Position numbers and translations under genes: made by a program. Shown one piece after another: positions 36,554 through 44,316 of a DNA stretch of 64,000 nt. The stretch is from Candidatus Bathyarchaeota archaeon (GTDB lineage Archaea > Thermoproteota > Bathyarchaeia > Bathyarchaeales > Bathycorpusculaceae), in NCBI GenBank assembly GCA_026014685.1, contig JAOZHW010000022.1, positions 1 to 64,000 on the forward strand, read 5' to 3'. Below the pieces are notes generated by a model. It was not told the DNA's origin. It made no database searches and worked only from the letters and a program-made list of their open reading frames with translations. Each line of letters starts with the position of its first letter. The stretch's first letter is position 1.

Positions 36554-37027
36554 ATGAAGCGACTACTAAAATCCAAAAGTGGGGTTTCACCCGTCATCGC
36601 AACGGTACTGATGATTCTGGTTACGATGGTTGGGATGACGCTGCTGTTCGGTTTTGTCACGTACTACGCAGATACCTACCAATCGGGCATAGGCAGCCAA
36701 GTCAGAGAATTGCTAGTCGTAGAAGACATATGGATAAACCCCCCAGGTTCAGATTTAAACCATGTCCCTGTCAAGATATCCATCTATAACGCTGGCAAAA
36801 TAGATTCAATTATCACATCGGTTTATGTGAATGGCTTGTCTTTGACAGAAAAATCTCCAGATGATGATTCCTATAACAACTTTAATTTAAACATAAAAGT
36901 ACCCCAAGGAGGTCACATAAGCGTTACACTCTACAGAAATGTAGGGGTTTGGTCTCCAGGTGAATACACTTTCACAGTTGGAACTAAAACGGGTTCAACC
37001 TTCGACACAAACTATAGAATACCATAG
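36554..37027 (+). CDS. Type IV pilin, minor subunit
   Basis: 157 residues from ATG 36554. The leader KSKSG precedes VSPVIATVLMILVTMVGMTL, a class III signal and pilin helix. The mature domain (from about 45) has beta strands and a Tyr/Asn-rich end. It follows the F genes within 10 bases, so it is probably a minor or initiating pilin made with the assembly machine. Confidence 0.85.
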   Translation: MKRLLKSKSGVSPVIATVLMILVTMVGMTLLFGFVTYYADTYQSGIGSQVRELLVVEDIWINPPGSDLNHVPVKISIYNAGKIDSIITSVYVNGLSLTEKSPDDDSYNNFNLNIKVPQGGHISVTLYRNVGVWSPGEYTFTVGTKTGSTFDTNYRIP

Positions 37028-37036
37028 TGAGGAAAA

Positions 37037-37480
37037 ATGATGTTCAAAAGACTGTTGAACGACAAAAAAGGCGCGGCGGAAGTAGTTGGCACAGTGATGT
37101 TCATAGTCATCTTGATGTTCTTCTTCACAAACGTGTACCTCTGGCATGATGCGGCAGTCAAAGAAATGAACGACCTATACGCAGAAAAACTAAATTCACA
37201 AATATCAATAGAAGACAAAAACACCGACGGATTCGTACATGGCTACAACCCCACCACTCATGTTCTATTGGTGAAAAACAATGGTGGGGTGGATGCAATA
37301 ATAGAATGTTACTGGATAAACCACGATATGACTGAAATCCCTGACGATGCACCCGATAGCGTTAAGTTGGTTCGTGCAGGCACTGGCGCGATGGAACTCC
37401 GTTTGGAAAACGTTCCTGCCAATATTGAGGTTATCAAAGTTATTACCACTACAGGCAACATCGCTAAGTGGGTACCCTAA
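37037..37480 (+). CDS. Pseudopilin-like protein
   Basis: 147 residues. The leader LLNDKKGA is followed by AEVVGTVMFIVILMFFFTNV, a pilin-type helix lacking the ISPVI start but with the Glu near position 5 of the mature chain typical of pilins. The outside domain is small and acidic. It is the last gene of the pilus operon, 9 bases after the minor pilin, and is probably a tip or priming subunit. Confidence 0.75.
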   Translation: MMFKRLLNDKKGAAEVVGTVMFIVILMFFFTNVYLWHDAAVKEMNDLYAEKLNSQISIEDKNTDGFVHGYNPTTHVLLVKNNGGVDAIIECYWINHDMTEIPDDAPDSVKLVRAGTGAMELRLENVPANIEVIKVITTTGNIAKWVP

Positions 37481-37527
37481 GAATCAACTGACTGAAGACT
37501 CAAAAAGAAGGAAGAAAATTTTTTGTT

Positions 37528-37944
37528 TTAGTTTGTCCAGTCTAGCGTTGGTTGACTATACGCGGTGAGCGCTTCGCCCGTGTAGCTAAACGTCAAATTC
37601 ACCGTCTGCGTTTGGCCTGCCGCGATGTCTGGCAGCAACTTGCTGGTGTCGATGGCGGTGGCGTTGCCGCTTTGCAAGGCATAAACGTGCAGAGTCACGC
37701 TTTTGGCGGTGCCGTTGCCGACGTTTTCGATTGTGCCTTTTACTTGGAGGTAGGGGTTGTGGCTGTTGGTGCGGTTGTCCACCACTTGCAGGTTGGCTTC
37801 GAGTTTGGGCACGAAGGTGTCTTGGGGTGGAGGGGTTTGGCTGCCGGGGAACATTACAATCGCTACGTAAGTAACTGCTGCGATGACTAAAACGGCGACT
37901 ACGCCTAGGACTATTAGTTTTCTTTTCTTGGCTGTTTGAGCCAT
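37528..37944 (-). CDS. Anchored FxLYD/CARDB-like surface protein
   Basis: 138 residues. A basic start and one membrane helix (LIVLGVVAVLVIAAVTYVAI) precede a short Pro linker and one beta-sandwich domain with LQVKGTIENVGNGTAKSVTL and LLPDIAAGQTQTVNLTFSY, the FxLYD-type pattern. Its end converges on the pilus operon. A similar gene lies at 52775-53176. Role unknown; probably structural at the cell surface. Confidence 0.65.
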   Translation of the reverse strand: MAQTAKKRKLIVLGVVAVLVIAAVTYVAIVMFPGSQTPPPQDTFVPKLEANLQVVDNRTNSHNPYLQVKGTIENVGNGTAKSVTLHVYALQSGNATAIDTSKLLPDIAAGQTQTVNLTFSYTGEALTAYSQPTLDWTN

Positions 37945-38303
37945 AAATATTCGCCTGTTATGCTCTACGGTTGTTTTGGGATAAGTATCTTTCGCCTGTT
38001 TGGTTGTTGAGGAGGCGGTTTATGGGAGGGGTTTTTGGAGGAGGCGTTCTATGGCTTTTTTGCGTGCCCGTGTGATTGTTTCCATCATGTTCACCTTTCT
38101 GGTTTTGTGTTGGATAACTGCATAGTTTAATATAAAGATTATTATGAAATGTTCACATAAAGCGGAAAACACTAAATAGATGTAAGCCCAAAACTAATAA
38201 TCCCTGAACAAACAAACCTTCACCGACCACAAAACACCAAAAAAGCCAACAACAATTCCCCCTCAAACAAAGACCAACCAAAAACTAGCTGGCATTTCTA
38301 CTG
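37945..38303. other. Intergenic region with one possible micro-gene
   Basis: 359 bases between two minus-strand genes. The only coding candidate is the 22-residue frame at 38020-38088. The right half is A/C-rich and carries GTTTAATATAAAG (near 38125-38137), which could be a TATA element on either strand. Nothing else seen. Confidence 0.3.
38020..38088 (-). CDS. Possible 22-residue micro-protein
   Basis: ATG ATG at 38088/38085 opens a 22-codon frame, MMETITRARKKAIERLLQKP plus two residues, with GAAAGGTGAAC just before it as a ribosome site. The product would be one basic amphipathic helix. Very short frames arise by chance often, so support is the ribosome site only. Confidence 0.25.
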   Translation of the reverse strand: MMETITRARKKAIERLLQKPLP

Positions 38304-39389
38304 CTACGCAACATTCACTTTCAAGGCGCGCGACAAGTTAACTCCACTAAGCACCCACTCCCCCGCCGACAACCCCGCCGCCGCCTCCGGAAGCACCTCC
38401 AAATCCACATTCTGACTGGTTTTGCCTGCGAGTTGCGTGGCGACTTGGCTGAGGATTTCGCTGCCCAACGCGGACGGTGACGATGTGATCATGCAGAGCG
38501 CTAAGCCGACTTTGCGTCCTTTCGAGAGTGCCTCGGCGAGCTCAAACCCAACGAGGTTCTCCGCCTCCTCCACCACGACAAGCGTGGGGCCAATTTTGTC
38601 TTCTAAGCGCAACTTCAAAAGCCTCACTAAAGCTTCCGAATAGGCTGCCTGCTTCTCAGTAAGCGACAACTTTACCGCAGAAACCCCGACCACACGCGGC
38701 TTACCCAACTCTTTCTGCAACCCCTCCACAGCCCCAACATCCAGATTCACCTGCACCACATCCCCATACTCGCCGTATGGGTCGAAGATGACGATGCGTG
38801 TGGCTGCGGCGGCTTGGGTGGCGCGGATGAGTTTTTTGGCTGTGACGGTTTTGCCTGCGCCTGCATCCGCGGAGATGAGGCTGTGTTGGCCGGTGAAGTC
38901 CTCGGCGTCTATGAATGCTTTGACGGGTCCGCTGCTGGCTTCCTCTAAGGCTGCGCCTTCGTAGGTGCCGATTTCGATGGGCGCTTTGAAGGGTTGCCCT
39001 TTCTGGTTACGGTTCAAAATATCCTGCAAGAAGCCCTTAAGCGGGATGTAGACGCGGCTGCCCGGCGTCGGCGGCACCAACACCCTCCGCAAAGGCTTGG
39101 CTTCAGCGGATAGGTCGATGCAGCCCAAAACGTGCGCGATGGCCAGCATCTTGCCTTTGCGTTCGTTTATGGTGGAGCCCGCGATCTCTTCGTAGCTGGA
39201 GATGTCTTTGATGACTGCCAAAATCTGGGTTTGGTCGCCCAGCAAGGGGTGGTCGACGATTACGTAGTCGCCCTTCTGCACGCCCACGCGGCTCTTAGGG
39301 GGACTGACTAGAAACGTGAATTGTTCGATGTGGCTGTCGTTTGAGATGAGTCCAAAATGTTCTCTGACGCGGACGGAAGTGTGGTCCAA
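38304..39389 (-). CDS. HerA-like ATPase
   Basis: 361 residues from TTG 39389. The HAS-barrel-like N-terminus carries GDYVIVDHPLLGDQTQILAV. The P-loop is ISADAGAGKTVTAKKLI (near 175), the strand VIFDPYGEYGDV follows, and Walker B is TLVVVEEAENLVG (near 280). HerA proteins are hexameric DNA translocases; the classical one works with NurA, which is not nearby. This is shorter than HerA (about 500 residues), so it may be a paralogue with another role, perhaps linked to the pilus genes or to plasmid-type functions. Confidence 0.8.
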   Translation of the reverse strand: MDHTSVRVREHFGLISNDSHIEQFTFLVSPPKSRVGVQKGDYVIVDHPLLGDQTQILAVIKDISSYEEIAGSTINERKGKMLAIAHVLGCIDLSAEAKPLRRVLVPPTPGSRVYIPLKGFLQDILNRNQKGQPFKAPIEIGTYEGAALEEASSGPVKAFIDAEDFTGQHSLISADAGAGKTVTAKKLIRATQAAAATRIVIFDPYGEYGDVVQVNLDVGAVEGLQKELGKPRVVGVSAVKLSLTEKQAAYSEALVRLLKLRLEDKIGPTLVVVEEAENLVGFELAEALSKGRKVGLALCMITSSPSALGSEILSQVATQLAGKTSQNVDLEVLPEAAAGLSAGEWVLSGVNLSRALKVNVA

Positions 39390-39539
39390 ATCTGTTGCCT
39401 CTTGGTTGCTTGTCTATTGGGGGGTTGGGCTTTTGAATTTATCGTATTTTGGATTCATGTAGCGGCTGGTTTGGGCAATATTTTAAATAATAAATGTACC
39501 CCCACCATTTACGCGGAGTAATCTCACAGAGGATTGGGT

Positions 39540-39659
39540 ATGGTCAAAAACGTAGAACCCCCACTTAGACCCGAATTCGTAAAAGCAGTGAAGCGCGCCG
39601 CTAAATGTGGCAGGTTTGTTGTGGTGGAAGATTTCGCGGCTGAGTATGGTTTGAAATAG
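39540..39659 (+). CDS. 39-residue hypothetical protein
   Basis: ATG 39540 with GAGGATTGGGT just upstream opens a 39-codon frame: RPEFVKAVKRAAKCGRFVVV (from residue 10), then EDFAAEYGLK. TTTTAAATAA at 39481-39490 is a TATA element at suitable distance. The helix-strand-helix profile and promoter favour a real gene. Two longer minus-strand frames across it (39483-39689, 39524-39709) lack such signals. Function unknown. Confidence 0.5.
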   Translation: MVKNVEPPLRPEFVKAVKRAAKCGRFVVVEDFAAEYGLK

Positions 39660-39749
39660 GGGGTTCGGTTTCCGAATAAAAAGCGCCAAAGCGGGGTTTT
39701 AGCAGCCATTTTTCCTGTATTTTATGGGCGTAAATAGAGGATTATTACA

Positions 39750-39764
39750 TGACTTTTTATATAC
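39750..39764 (+). promoter_or_regulatory. TATA box of the giant pilin gene
   Basis: TTTTTATATA lies about 65-75 bases before the TTG at 39828, predicting a leader of roughly 40 bases that contains GAGAAGGGAA as ribosome site. One of the best promoter matches in the window. Confidence 0.55.
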
Positions 39765-39827
39765 GCCCAACCGAGTAACTACCGCTAACTAAAAACTAGT
39801 TATAATACGTGAGAAGGGAAAAAACAA

Positions 39828-41987
39828 TTGAAAAGAGCAATTAACGTAAGAAACATCACCAAACTCAAACGAAACGTAAAAGCAATCTCACCCGTAATCG
39901 CAACCCTACTGATGATAGCCATAGCCGTCGTAGCCTCACTAGTAGTCTACGCATGGATAAACGGCTACATGAACTTCCAAACAGAAAAAGCAGGACAAGC
40001 CATAGCCATACCAAGCTTCGCCGTAGCTGACGATAAAAGAATGGTCATCTACGTCCAAAACGTTGGACAAGGAACCGTCGAAGTCGGCTCAGTCTACATA
40101 GACGGCGAACTGAAAAATTTTGAAACTGATAACAGTGTAATTCCTGAAGGCGGCACAATCGCACTAATCGTAAGCGGAGAATACAATTCAAACACACGCT
40201 ACGACATCAAAGTAACCACCACCGGCGGCACATCCATGACCGCCACAGGCAAACCAGGCACAGGCACCAGCGGACCCGTAACTCCAGGTAACAATGCACC
40301 CACTGCACAGTTCACTTACACAGCAAACTACCTCACCGTCCAATTCACCGATACCTCAACCGACAGCGACGGTACAATAGCCTCCCGCACATGGGACTTC
40401 GGCGACACCCAAACAAGCACAGACACCAACCCGTCCCACACTTACGCTTCAGAGGGAACTTATACCGTAACTTTAACCGTCACCGACAACGGCGGCAAAA
40501 CAGACACTTACTCACAAGATATTCAAGTCTCCGACTCGCTATCCGTAAGCATCAGCCCAGTGGGTCCATTAACTATGACTGCTGGCAATAAACAGACCTT
40601 CACTGCCTCCGTTACTGGCGGTGTCGGCGCAAAGTCCTATCAATGGTACTTGGATGGCACCATAGTTTCTGGTCAGACCAGCTCCACCTACGAATATACT
40701 GCTTCAGTTACCGGTTCACCCCATACCGTTTACGTAAAAGTAACCGACAGTGCAACCCCACCAGTTTCACTTGACTCAAACTCAGTAACTATAACTGTGA
40801 ATGCTGCGACAGTTGCCATACAATTTAGACAAAACGGAGCAGGCAGCGATGCAACCCAAGCCATAGTTACCATCGACTCAGTAACATACACTTACGCACA
40901 ACTACAAACATTATCCTTCAACTGGGTACCCGGAACCACCCACTCAATCAGCGCATCCACAACAGTAGCGGCAGGAACAGGAAAACAATATGCATGGACA
41001 AGCTGGAGCATCGGCGGCTCAGCCTCCCAAACATACACAACCCCCAACTCAGCAGCAACCGTGACAGCCAACTACAAGACCCAATATCAATGTTCTTTCG
41101 GTGCAGGTAACATAGGCACAGGTTATACAGGCACAGTGCTCACAGTAGGCTCAACAACTTACACAAGCCTTCCACAAAACAACCTCTGGGTTGACAGCGG
41201 CACCACATATTCCTACACAGGCACAGTTCCAGCAGGCACTGGCAAACAATACGTCTTAACAGGCACAACAGGTTTAGCTACCCCAATAATAACCTCAGGT
41301 ACAGCCACACCAACATACAAAACACAATACTATGTTACTTTCGAAGTTAGTCCATCTGGTTCAGGTACCACTACCGCATCTGGTTGGTTTGACGGTGGTG
41401 TATCAGGCCAAGCAATATCTGCAAGCCCAAATAGCGGATATACTTTCTCAGCGTGGTCTAACCCATCTGGTTCAGTAACATTCGCTAGCTCAGGTTCAGC
41501 ATCAACAACTATGACCGTCAATTCTGCAAGCACCGTTAGAGCAACTTTCACAGTTCAAGACCATTATATTGATACATCCACTCAAGGCCTTCATAATACA
41601 GCGCAACGCGGAACGATAACTAATTTCAACAACATGCAAGATGGCGATAGTGACTTTGGTACAATTACCGAAAGTAGCAGTACCGATGGTAGACGTGCTG
41701 ACATCCAAATGCAATTTACCAGCGTAAGTAACTATGCATCATATACTGCTTTAGAAATAAAAACTGGCACCGGTTCATATGGTTCTCCAGGTGAAAACTT
41801 AAACGTTTACTACTGGAGCGGCTCGCAATGGGTCTCATTGGGTACAATGTCTCAATCTAGCTATACATACACTTTTACAGTTGCTCTAAGCAGTTCATCG
41901 TTCGACATTAGATTCGTTGACTCAAATACTGGCTCTGATAGCAATACCAGCAGTTGGAATATCGAATTCGTTAGACTATCTGCATAA
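39828..41987 (+). CDS. Giant pilin-adhesin: type IV pilin fused to PKD and repeat domains
   Basis: 719 residues from TTG 39828. Residues 1-50 are a class III signal and pilin helix (AISPVIATLLMIAIAVVASL). A normal-looking small pilin head follows to about 130, then a Thr/Gly linker. A PKD domain spans about 155-235 with FTDTSTDSDGTIASRTWDFG and YTVTLTVTDNGGK. An Ig-like unit (240-325), InlB-like repeats with GKQYAWTSWSI and PNSGYTFSAWS, and a terminal beta domain (580-719, jelly-roll-like) complete it. It could be a pilus-tip adhesin processed by prepilin peptidase. TTG is used with GAGAAGGGAA upstream. Confidence 0.85.
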   Translation: MKRAINVRNITKLKRNVKAISPVIATLLMIAIAVVASLVVYAWINGYMNFQTEKAGQAIAIPSFAVADDKRMVIYVQNVGQGTVEVGSVYIDGELKNFETDNSVIPEGGTIALIVSGEYNSNTRYDIKVTTTGGTSMTATGKPGTGTSGPVTPGNNAPTAQFTYTANYLTVQFTDTSTDSDGTIASRTWDFGDTQTSTDTNPSHTYASEGTYTVTLTVTDNGGKTDTYSQDIQVSDSLSVSISPVGPLTMTAGNKQTFTASVTGGVGAKSYQWYLDGTIVSGQTSSTYEYTASVTGSPHTVYVKVTDSATPPVSLDSNSVTITVNAATVAIQFRQNGAGSDATQAIVTIDSVTYTYAQLQTLSFNWVPGTTHSISASTTVAAGTGKQYAWTSWSIGGSASQTYTTPNSAATVTANYKTQYQCSFGAGNIGTGYTGTVLTVGSTTYTSLPQNNLWVDSGTTYSYTGTVPAGTGKQYVLTGTTGLATPIITSGTATPTYKTQYYVTFEVSPSGSGTTTASGWFDGGVSGQAISASPNSGYTFSAWSNPSGSVTFASSGSASTTMTVNSASTVRATFTVQDHYIDTSTQGLHNTAQRGTITNFNNMQDGDSDFGTITESSSTDGRRADIQMQFTSVSNYASYTALEIKTGTGSYGSPGENLNVYYWSGSQWVSLGTMSQSSYTYTFTVALSSSSFDIRFVDSNTGSDSNTSSWNIEFVRLSA

Positions 41988-41989
41988 GA

Positions 41990-42030
41990 AAAATATTTTC
42001 TTCTTTTTTCTTTTGTTATTTTTTCGATTT
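41990..42030 (+). terminator. Poly-T terminator after the giant pilin
   Basis: AAAAATATTTTCTTCTTTTTTC and TTATTTTTTC follow the stop within 40 bases with no strong hairpin, fitting archaeal termination. Confidence 0.5.
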
Positions 42031-42396
42031 AGAAAAACTTCAATGTTAGTTTGAGCTTTCAAATTGTTAGACCTTGGTGATTCTTTGCTCTAAGTACAGG
42101 TAGGGCGGCGGTTGAGAGATGGCGTGGTTCTCAACATAGAAAAACAGTTATTTTAGAATTTTATTTGTTCTATTTTCTGTTTGTTTTTTTTTACTTTTCG
42201 GATTGGGTGGCGTGGCTTCGGGTTGTTATTGTGTTGTTTTGGTGTTTGGGGTTGTGTTGGTCTCTTTTTTGTTCTTTTGTTGTTTGGTAGGGTTTGCCTG
42301 TTTTGTCTTTGGGTGGGTGTGTGGGTTGGTGGTGGCGGTGTGCTTCGGCTACTTCGAGCGCCTCTGGACAGCCTTGAAATAACTGGGGTTTAGCTG
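42031..42396. other. Non-coding left flank of the accessory island
   Basis: Holds a partial repeat element at 42098-42138 (AGGTAGGGCGGCGG then GAGAGATGGCGTGGTTCT) and a G/T-rich stretch 42180-42350. Overlapping frames 42181-42393 (+) and 42191-42499 (-) are composed of biased residues and carry no signals, so they are not called. Confidence 0.4.
42098..42138 (+). repeat. Partial dispersed element, copy E
   Basis: AGGTAGGGCGGCGGTTGAGA followed by GATGGCGTGGTTCT resembles the second half of the 47-bp repeat (GAGACGTCGCGTGGTTCC) and the GAGAGATGGCGTGATTTT at about 44825-44842. The GGGAGGGG core is weak here. Assigned by similarity of short words, so moderate confidence only. Confidence 0.4.
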
Positions 42397-42443
42397 CTTT
42401 AAATAAGGGAGGGGGCCTCTGCTTTGAGACGTCGCGTGGTTCC
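42397..42443 (+). repeat. 47-bp inverted repeat, left copy (A)
   Basis: Reads CTTTAAATAAGGGAGGGGGC then CTCTGCTTTGAGACGTCGCG and TGGTTCC. The reverse complement of 47519-47565 is identical except for one base (TTTAAATA against TTTATATA). Together the two copies bound 5.17 kb. Internal features are a TATA-like start, a G-rich core and the palindrome GACGTC. Confidence 0.85.
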
Positions 42444-42502
42444 CTACATGGCAACAAGGGTTTAGAACTTTTTATTGATTGTTTTATTTTGAAGCACATT
42501 AA

Positions 42503-42512
42503 TTTTATATAC
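42503..42512 (+). promoter_or_regulatory. TATA box of the vapBC pair
   Basis: TTTTATATA lies about 25 bases before ATG 42535, so the antitoxin message is probably leaderless. Confidence 0.5.
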
Positions 42513-42534
42513 GTAAGTAGTATTACATTTTTGT

Positions 42535-42759
42535 ATGACAGAAATCGTTACCGTCAGAGTCAAAAAAACCCTCAAAGAAAAAACACGAAAATACAAAATA
42601 GACATAAGCAAAACCGTCAGGGCAGCTCTTGAAGCAGAAATCAAAAAACACGAACAAGAAGAACTATCACAAGCCCTCAGCGACATAAAAATTATCTTGC
42701 AAAAAATTCCTGACGAAGAAATCGCGAAAGCCATAAGGGAATCAAGAGACCAAAGATGA
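42535..42759 (+). CDS. vapB: VapB-type antitoxin (ribbon-helix-helix)
   Basis: 74 residues. A short strand (IVTVRVKKTLKEKTRKYKID) is followed by two helices, the ribbon-helix-helix plan, then a Glu/Ile-rich tail likely to wrap the toxin. It overlaps the PIN toxin by 4 bases (ATGA). It would bind its own promoter and neutralise the nuclease. Confidence 0.78.
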   Translation: MTEIVTVRVKKTLKEKTRKYKIDISKTVRAALEAEIKKHEQEELSQALSDIKIILQKIPDEEIAKAIRESRDQR

Positions 42760-43190
42760 AGCGCTACCTCCTAGATGCCAGCTCCTTTATGCTTTTAATG
42801 AAAACAGCAGACCCACAAACAACACTGACTTATCTAGAAGCATCCTGCATACTTGACTTAACATTTTACGAAGTTGGAAACGCAATCTTCAAAGAAACCT
42901 ACATAACCAACTTTTTAACAAAACAAGAATCAGAAACCCTAAAAAACAGAATGCAAAAAATATTCTCAGCAACCCAAAAACTATCCCCAACACCAGACCA
43001 ATTCCAACAGATACTCGACATTTCAGAAAGCGAAAAACTCACCTTCTACGATGCAAGCTACCTTTTTGCAGCAAAAGAAAACGGACTAATTTTAGTCACA
43101 GAAGACAAACAATTAAAAAATAAAGCCCAAAAACACATCCAAACAACAAATGCGGTAACCCTAAACGCTACAAAACCAAAAGAAGAATAA
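42756..43190 (+). CDS. vapC: VapC-type PIN-domain ribonuclease toxin
   Basis: 144 residues. The four acidic positions of PIN nucleases are visible: LLDASSF (Asp, residue 6), the Glu in FYEVGNAIF (near 40), TFYDASYLFAA (Asp, near 98) and VTEDKQL (near 117). These cut tRNA or rRNA at specific sites in the known cases; the target here is unknown. Coupled to the antitoxin by a 4-base overlap. Confidence 0.85.
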   Translation: MKRYLLDASSFMLLMKTADPQTTLTYLEASCILDLTFYEVGNAIFKETYITNFLTKQESETLKNRMQKIFSATQKLSPTPDQFQQILDISESEKLTFYDASYLFAAKENGLILVTEDKQLKNKAQKHIQTTNAVTLNATKPKEE

Positions 43191-43204
43191 CAACCCCCAA
43201 AAAT

Positions 43205-43260
43205 AATTGAAGCGTGTTAGGTAGGGTGGGGAAGGGTCCACTGAGGTAGGTCCTAAATGC
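43205..43260 (+). repeat. Possible degenerate element, copy F
   Basis: GTTAGGTAGGGTGGGGAAGG and CTGAGGTAGGTCC between the two toxin-antitoxin pairs share AGGTAGGG-type words with copy E. The similarity is short and could be chance in a G-rich spacer. Confidence 0.25.
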
Positions 43261-43416
43261 ACACTTTACTGCGCGTGTTGAAGGGTGGGCTGGAACCTAT
43301 GCGGTATTGTCGGCATAGGGCACGTTATATGTCTATGACGCTCTTTCGCTAAAGCCTATTATTACCCGAAAATTAATTAAGTAAGAATTTTAATACTGTA
43401 ATACCTGGAATTAAAG

Positions 43417-43668
43417 TTGGAAATTGAATTCGAAGTAGCAGAAAAAGAGGTTGTAGTGACAAAGAAGGGTCAAACAACCATTCCCGTGAGCCTGCGCAAG
43501 AAGTACAAAATCCAAGAGGGAACAAAACTTGCGGTGCTCGATACAGAGGACGGCATTTTGCTTAAGCCTAAAAAGTCAATTTGGGACAGCGTAGGCGCAT
43601 ACTCGCAGTATGGGTCTCCCGAGGAAATGAAGAAACTACTCGATAAACTCAGGGAAGAAGATGAATAA
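43417..43668 (+). CDS. AbrB/MazE-type antitoxin (swapped-hairpin)
   Basis: 83 residues from TTG 43417. VVVTKKGQTTIPVSLRKKYK and GTKLAVLDTEDGILLKPKKS are the SpoVT/AbrB swapped-hairpin pattern, followed by a toxin-binding tail (DSVGAYSQYGSPEEMKKLLD). It overlaps the next gene by 8 bases. This pairing with a PIN toxin is common in archaea. Confidence 0.87.
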   Translation: MEIEFEVAEKEVVVTKKGQTTIPVSLRKKYKIQEGTKLAVLDTEDGILLKPKKSIWDSVGAYSQYGSPEEMKKLLDKLREEDE

Positions 43669-44044
43669 AGCAGTTTATGATACCCGTTTTTTTATGGAGT
43701 TATACTATTCAAGCGATAGTGAAGTAATAAAAAAGATTAAGCAGGAGCAAAATCGGAAAGAGCGATTCATTTCAGCAGCTGTTATTTATGAAGTTTACAA
43801 GTTGGCGATAGTTAGGGAAGGACGGGAAATAGCGAAAATAAAAGTCACTGAAATACGAAACAGTTTTCAAATAATCCCCGTTAGTGACCAAATTGCAGAG
43901 TTTGCCGCCCAACTAAGCCATAAATACCAACTCTCAATGGGTGACAGTATAATTGCGGCGACAGCAGCCCTGTTAGATGCTGTTTGTTTCTCCGACGATG
44001 TGCACTTTGGGAAAATCAGAGAAATCAAAACCGCATGGATATAA
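43661..44044 (+). CDS. vapC: PIN-domain ribonuclease toxin (VapC family)
   Basis: 127 residues from ATG 43661. Acidic positions: VYDTRFFMELYY (Asp, residue 6), AVIYEVYKLA (Glu, near 41), MGDSIIAATAALL (Asp, near 94) and FSDDVHFG (near 112). Partner of the AbrB-type antitoxin just upstream. Sequence differs clearly from the first VapC, so the two pairs are independent modules. Confidence 0.87.
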   Translation: MNKAVYDTRFFMELYYSSDSEVIKKIKQEQNRKERFISAAVIYEVYKLAIVREGREIAKIKVTEIRNSFQIIPVSDQIAEFAAQLSHKYQLSMGDSIIAATAALLDAVCFSDDVHFGKIREIKTAWI

Positions 44045-44094
44045 AGCAATCATCTTCTTTTTTAATCAAAGACGTGACAGCACTTGCTTACTCT

Positions 44095-44316
44095 TTAGGC
44101 GCATTTTTGTATGGTTGCTTGTACTTCTTGGGATATGTCTTTGGATAGGGGTTGTATGGCGTTTGTGGATGCTTTCCAGATTTCTATGCCTACAAAGTTT
44201 TGGTCTTTATCTATATCGGCGTAGACATCTTCGCTTAGCATGCGGGTGTCGTTGATTTTGGCGTCTTTGAGTTTGATGTATAGTATGTCGGCTTTGCGGT
44301 CGTATTCTATCTTCAT
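44095..44316 (-). CDS. DUF2283 family protein, possible antitoxin
   Basis: 73 residues from ATG 44316, with GGGAG about 9 bases upstream. MKIEYDRKADILYIKLKDAK then VYADIDKDQNFVGIEIWKAS is the DUF2283 signature. The start overlaps the stop of the DUF4258 frame as ATGA, so the two were translationally coupled. DUF2283 and DUF4258 genes often sit together and are suspected to be a toxin-antitoxin pair; that is not proven here. Confidence 0.82.
   Translation of the reverse strand: MKIEYDRKADILYIKLKDAKINDTRMLSEDVYADIDKDQNFVGIEIWKASTNAIQPLSKDISQEVQATIQKCA

Noticed and set aside
42181-42499. Plus 70-codon and minus 102-codon frames
   Set aside because: They lie in a G/T-rich stretch and overlap the inverted repeat; no coding signals.
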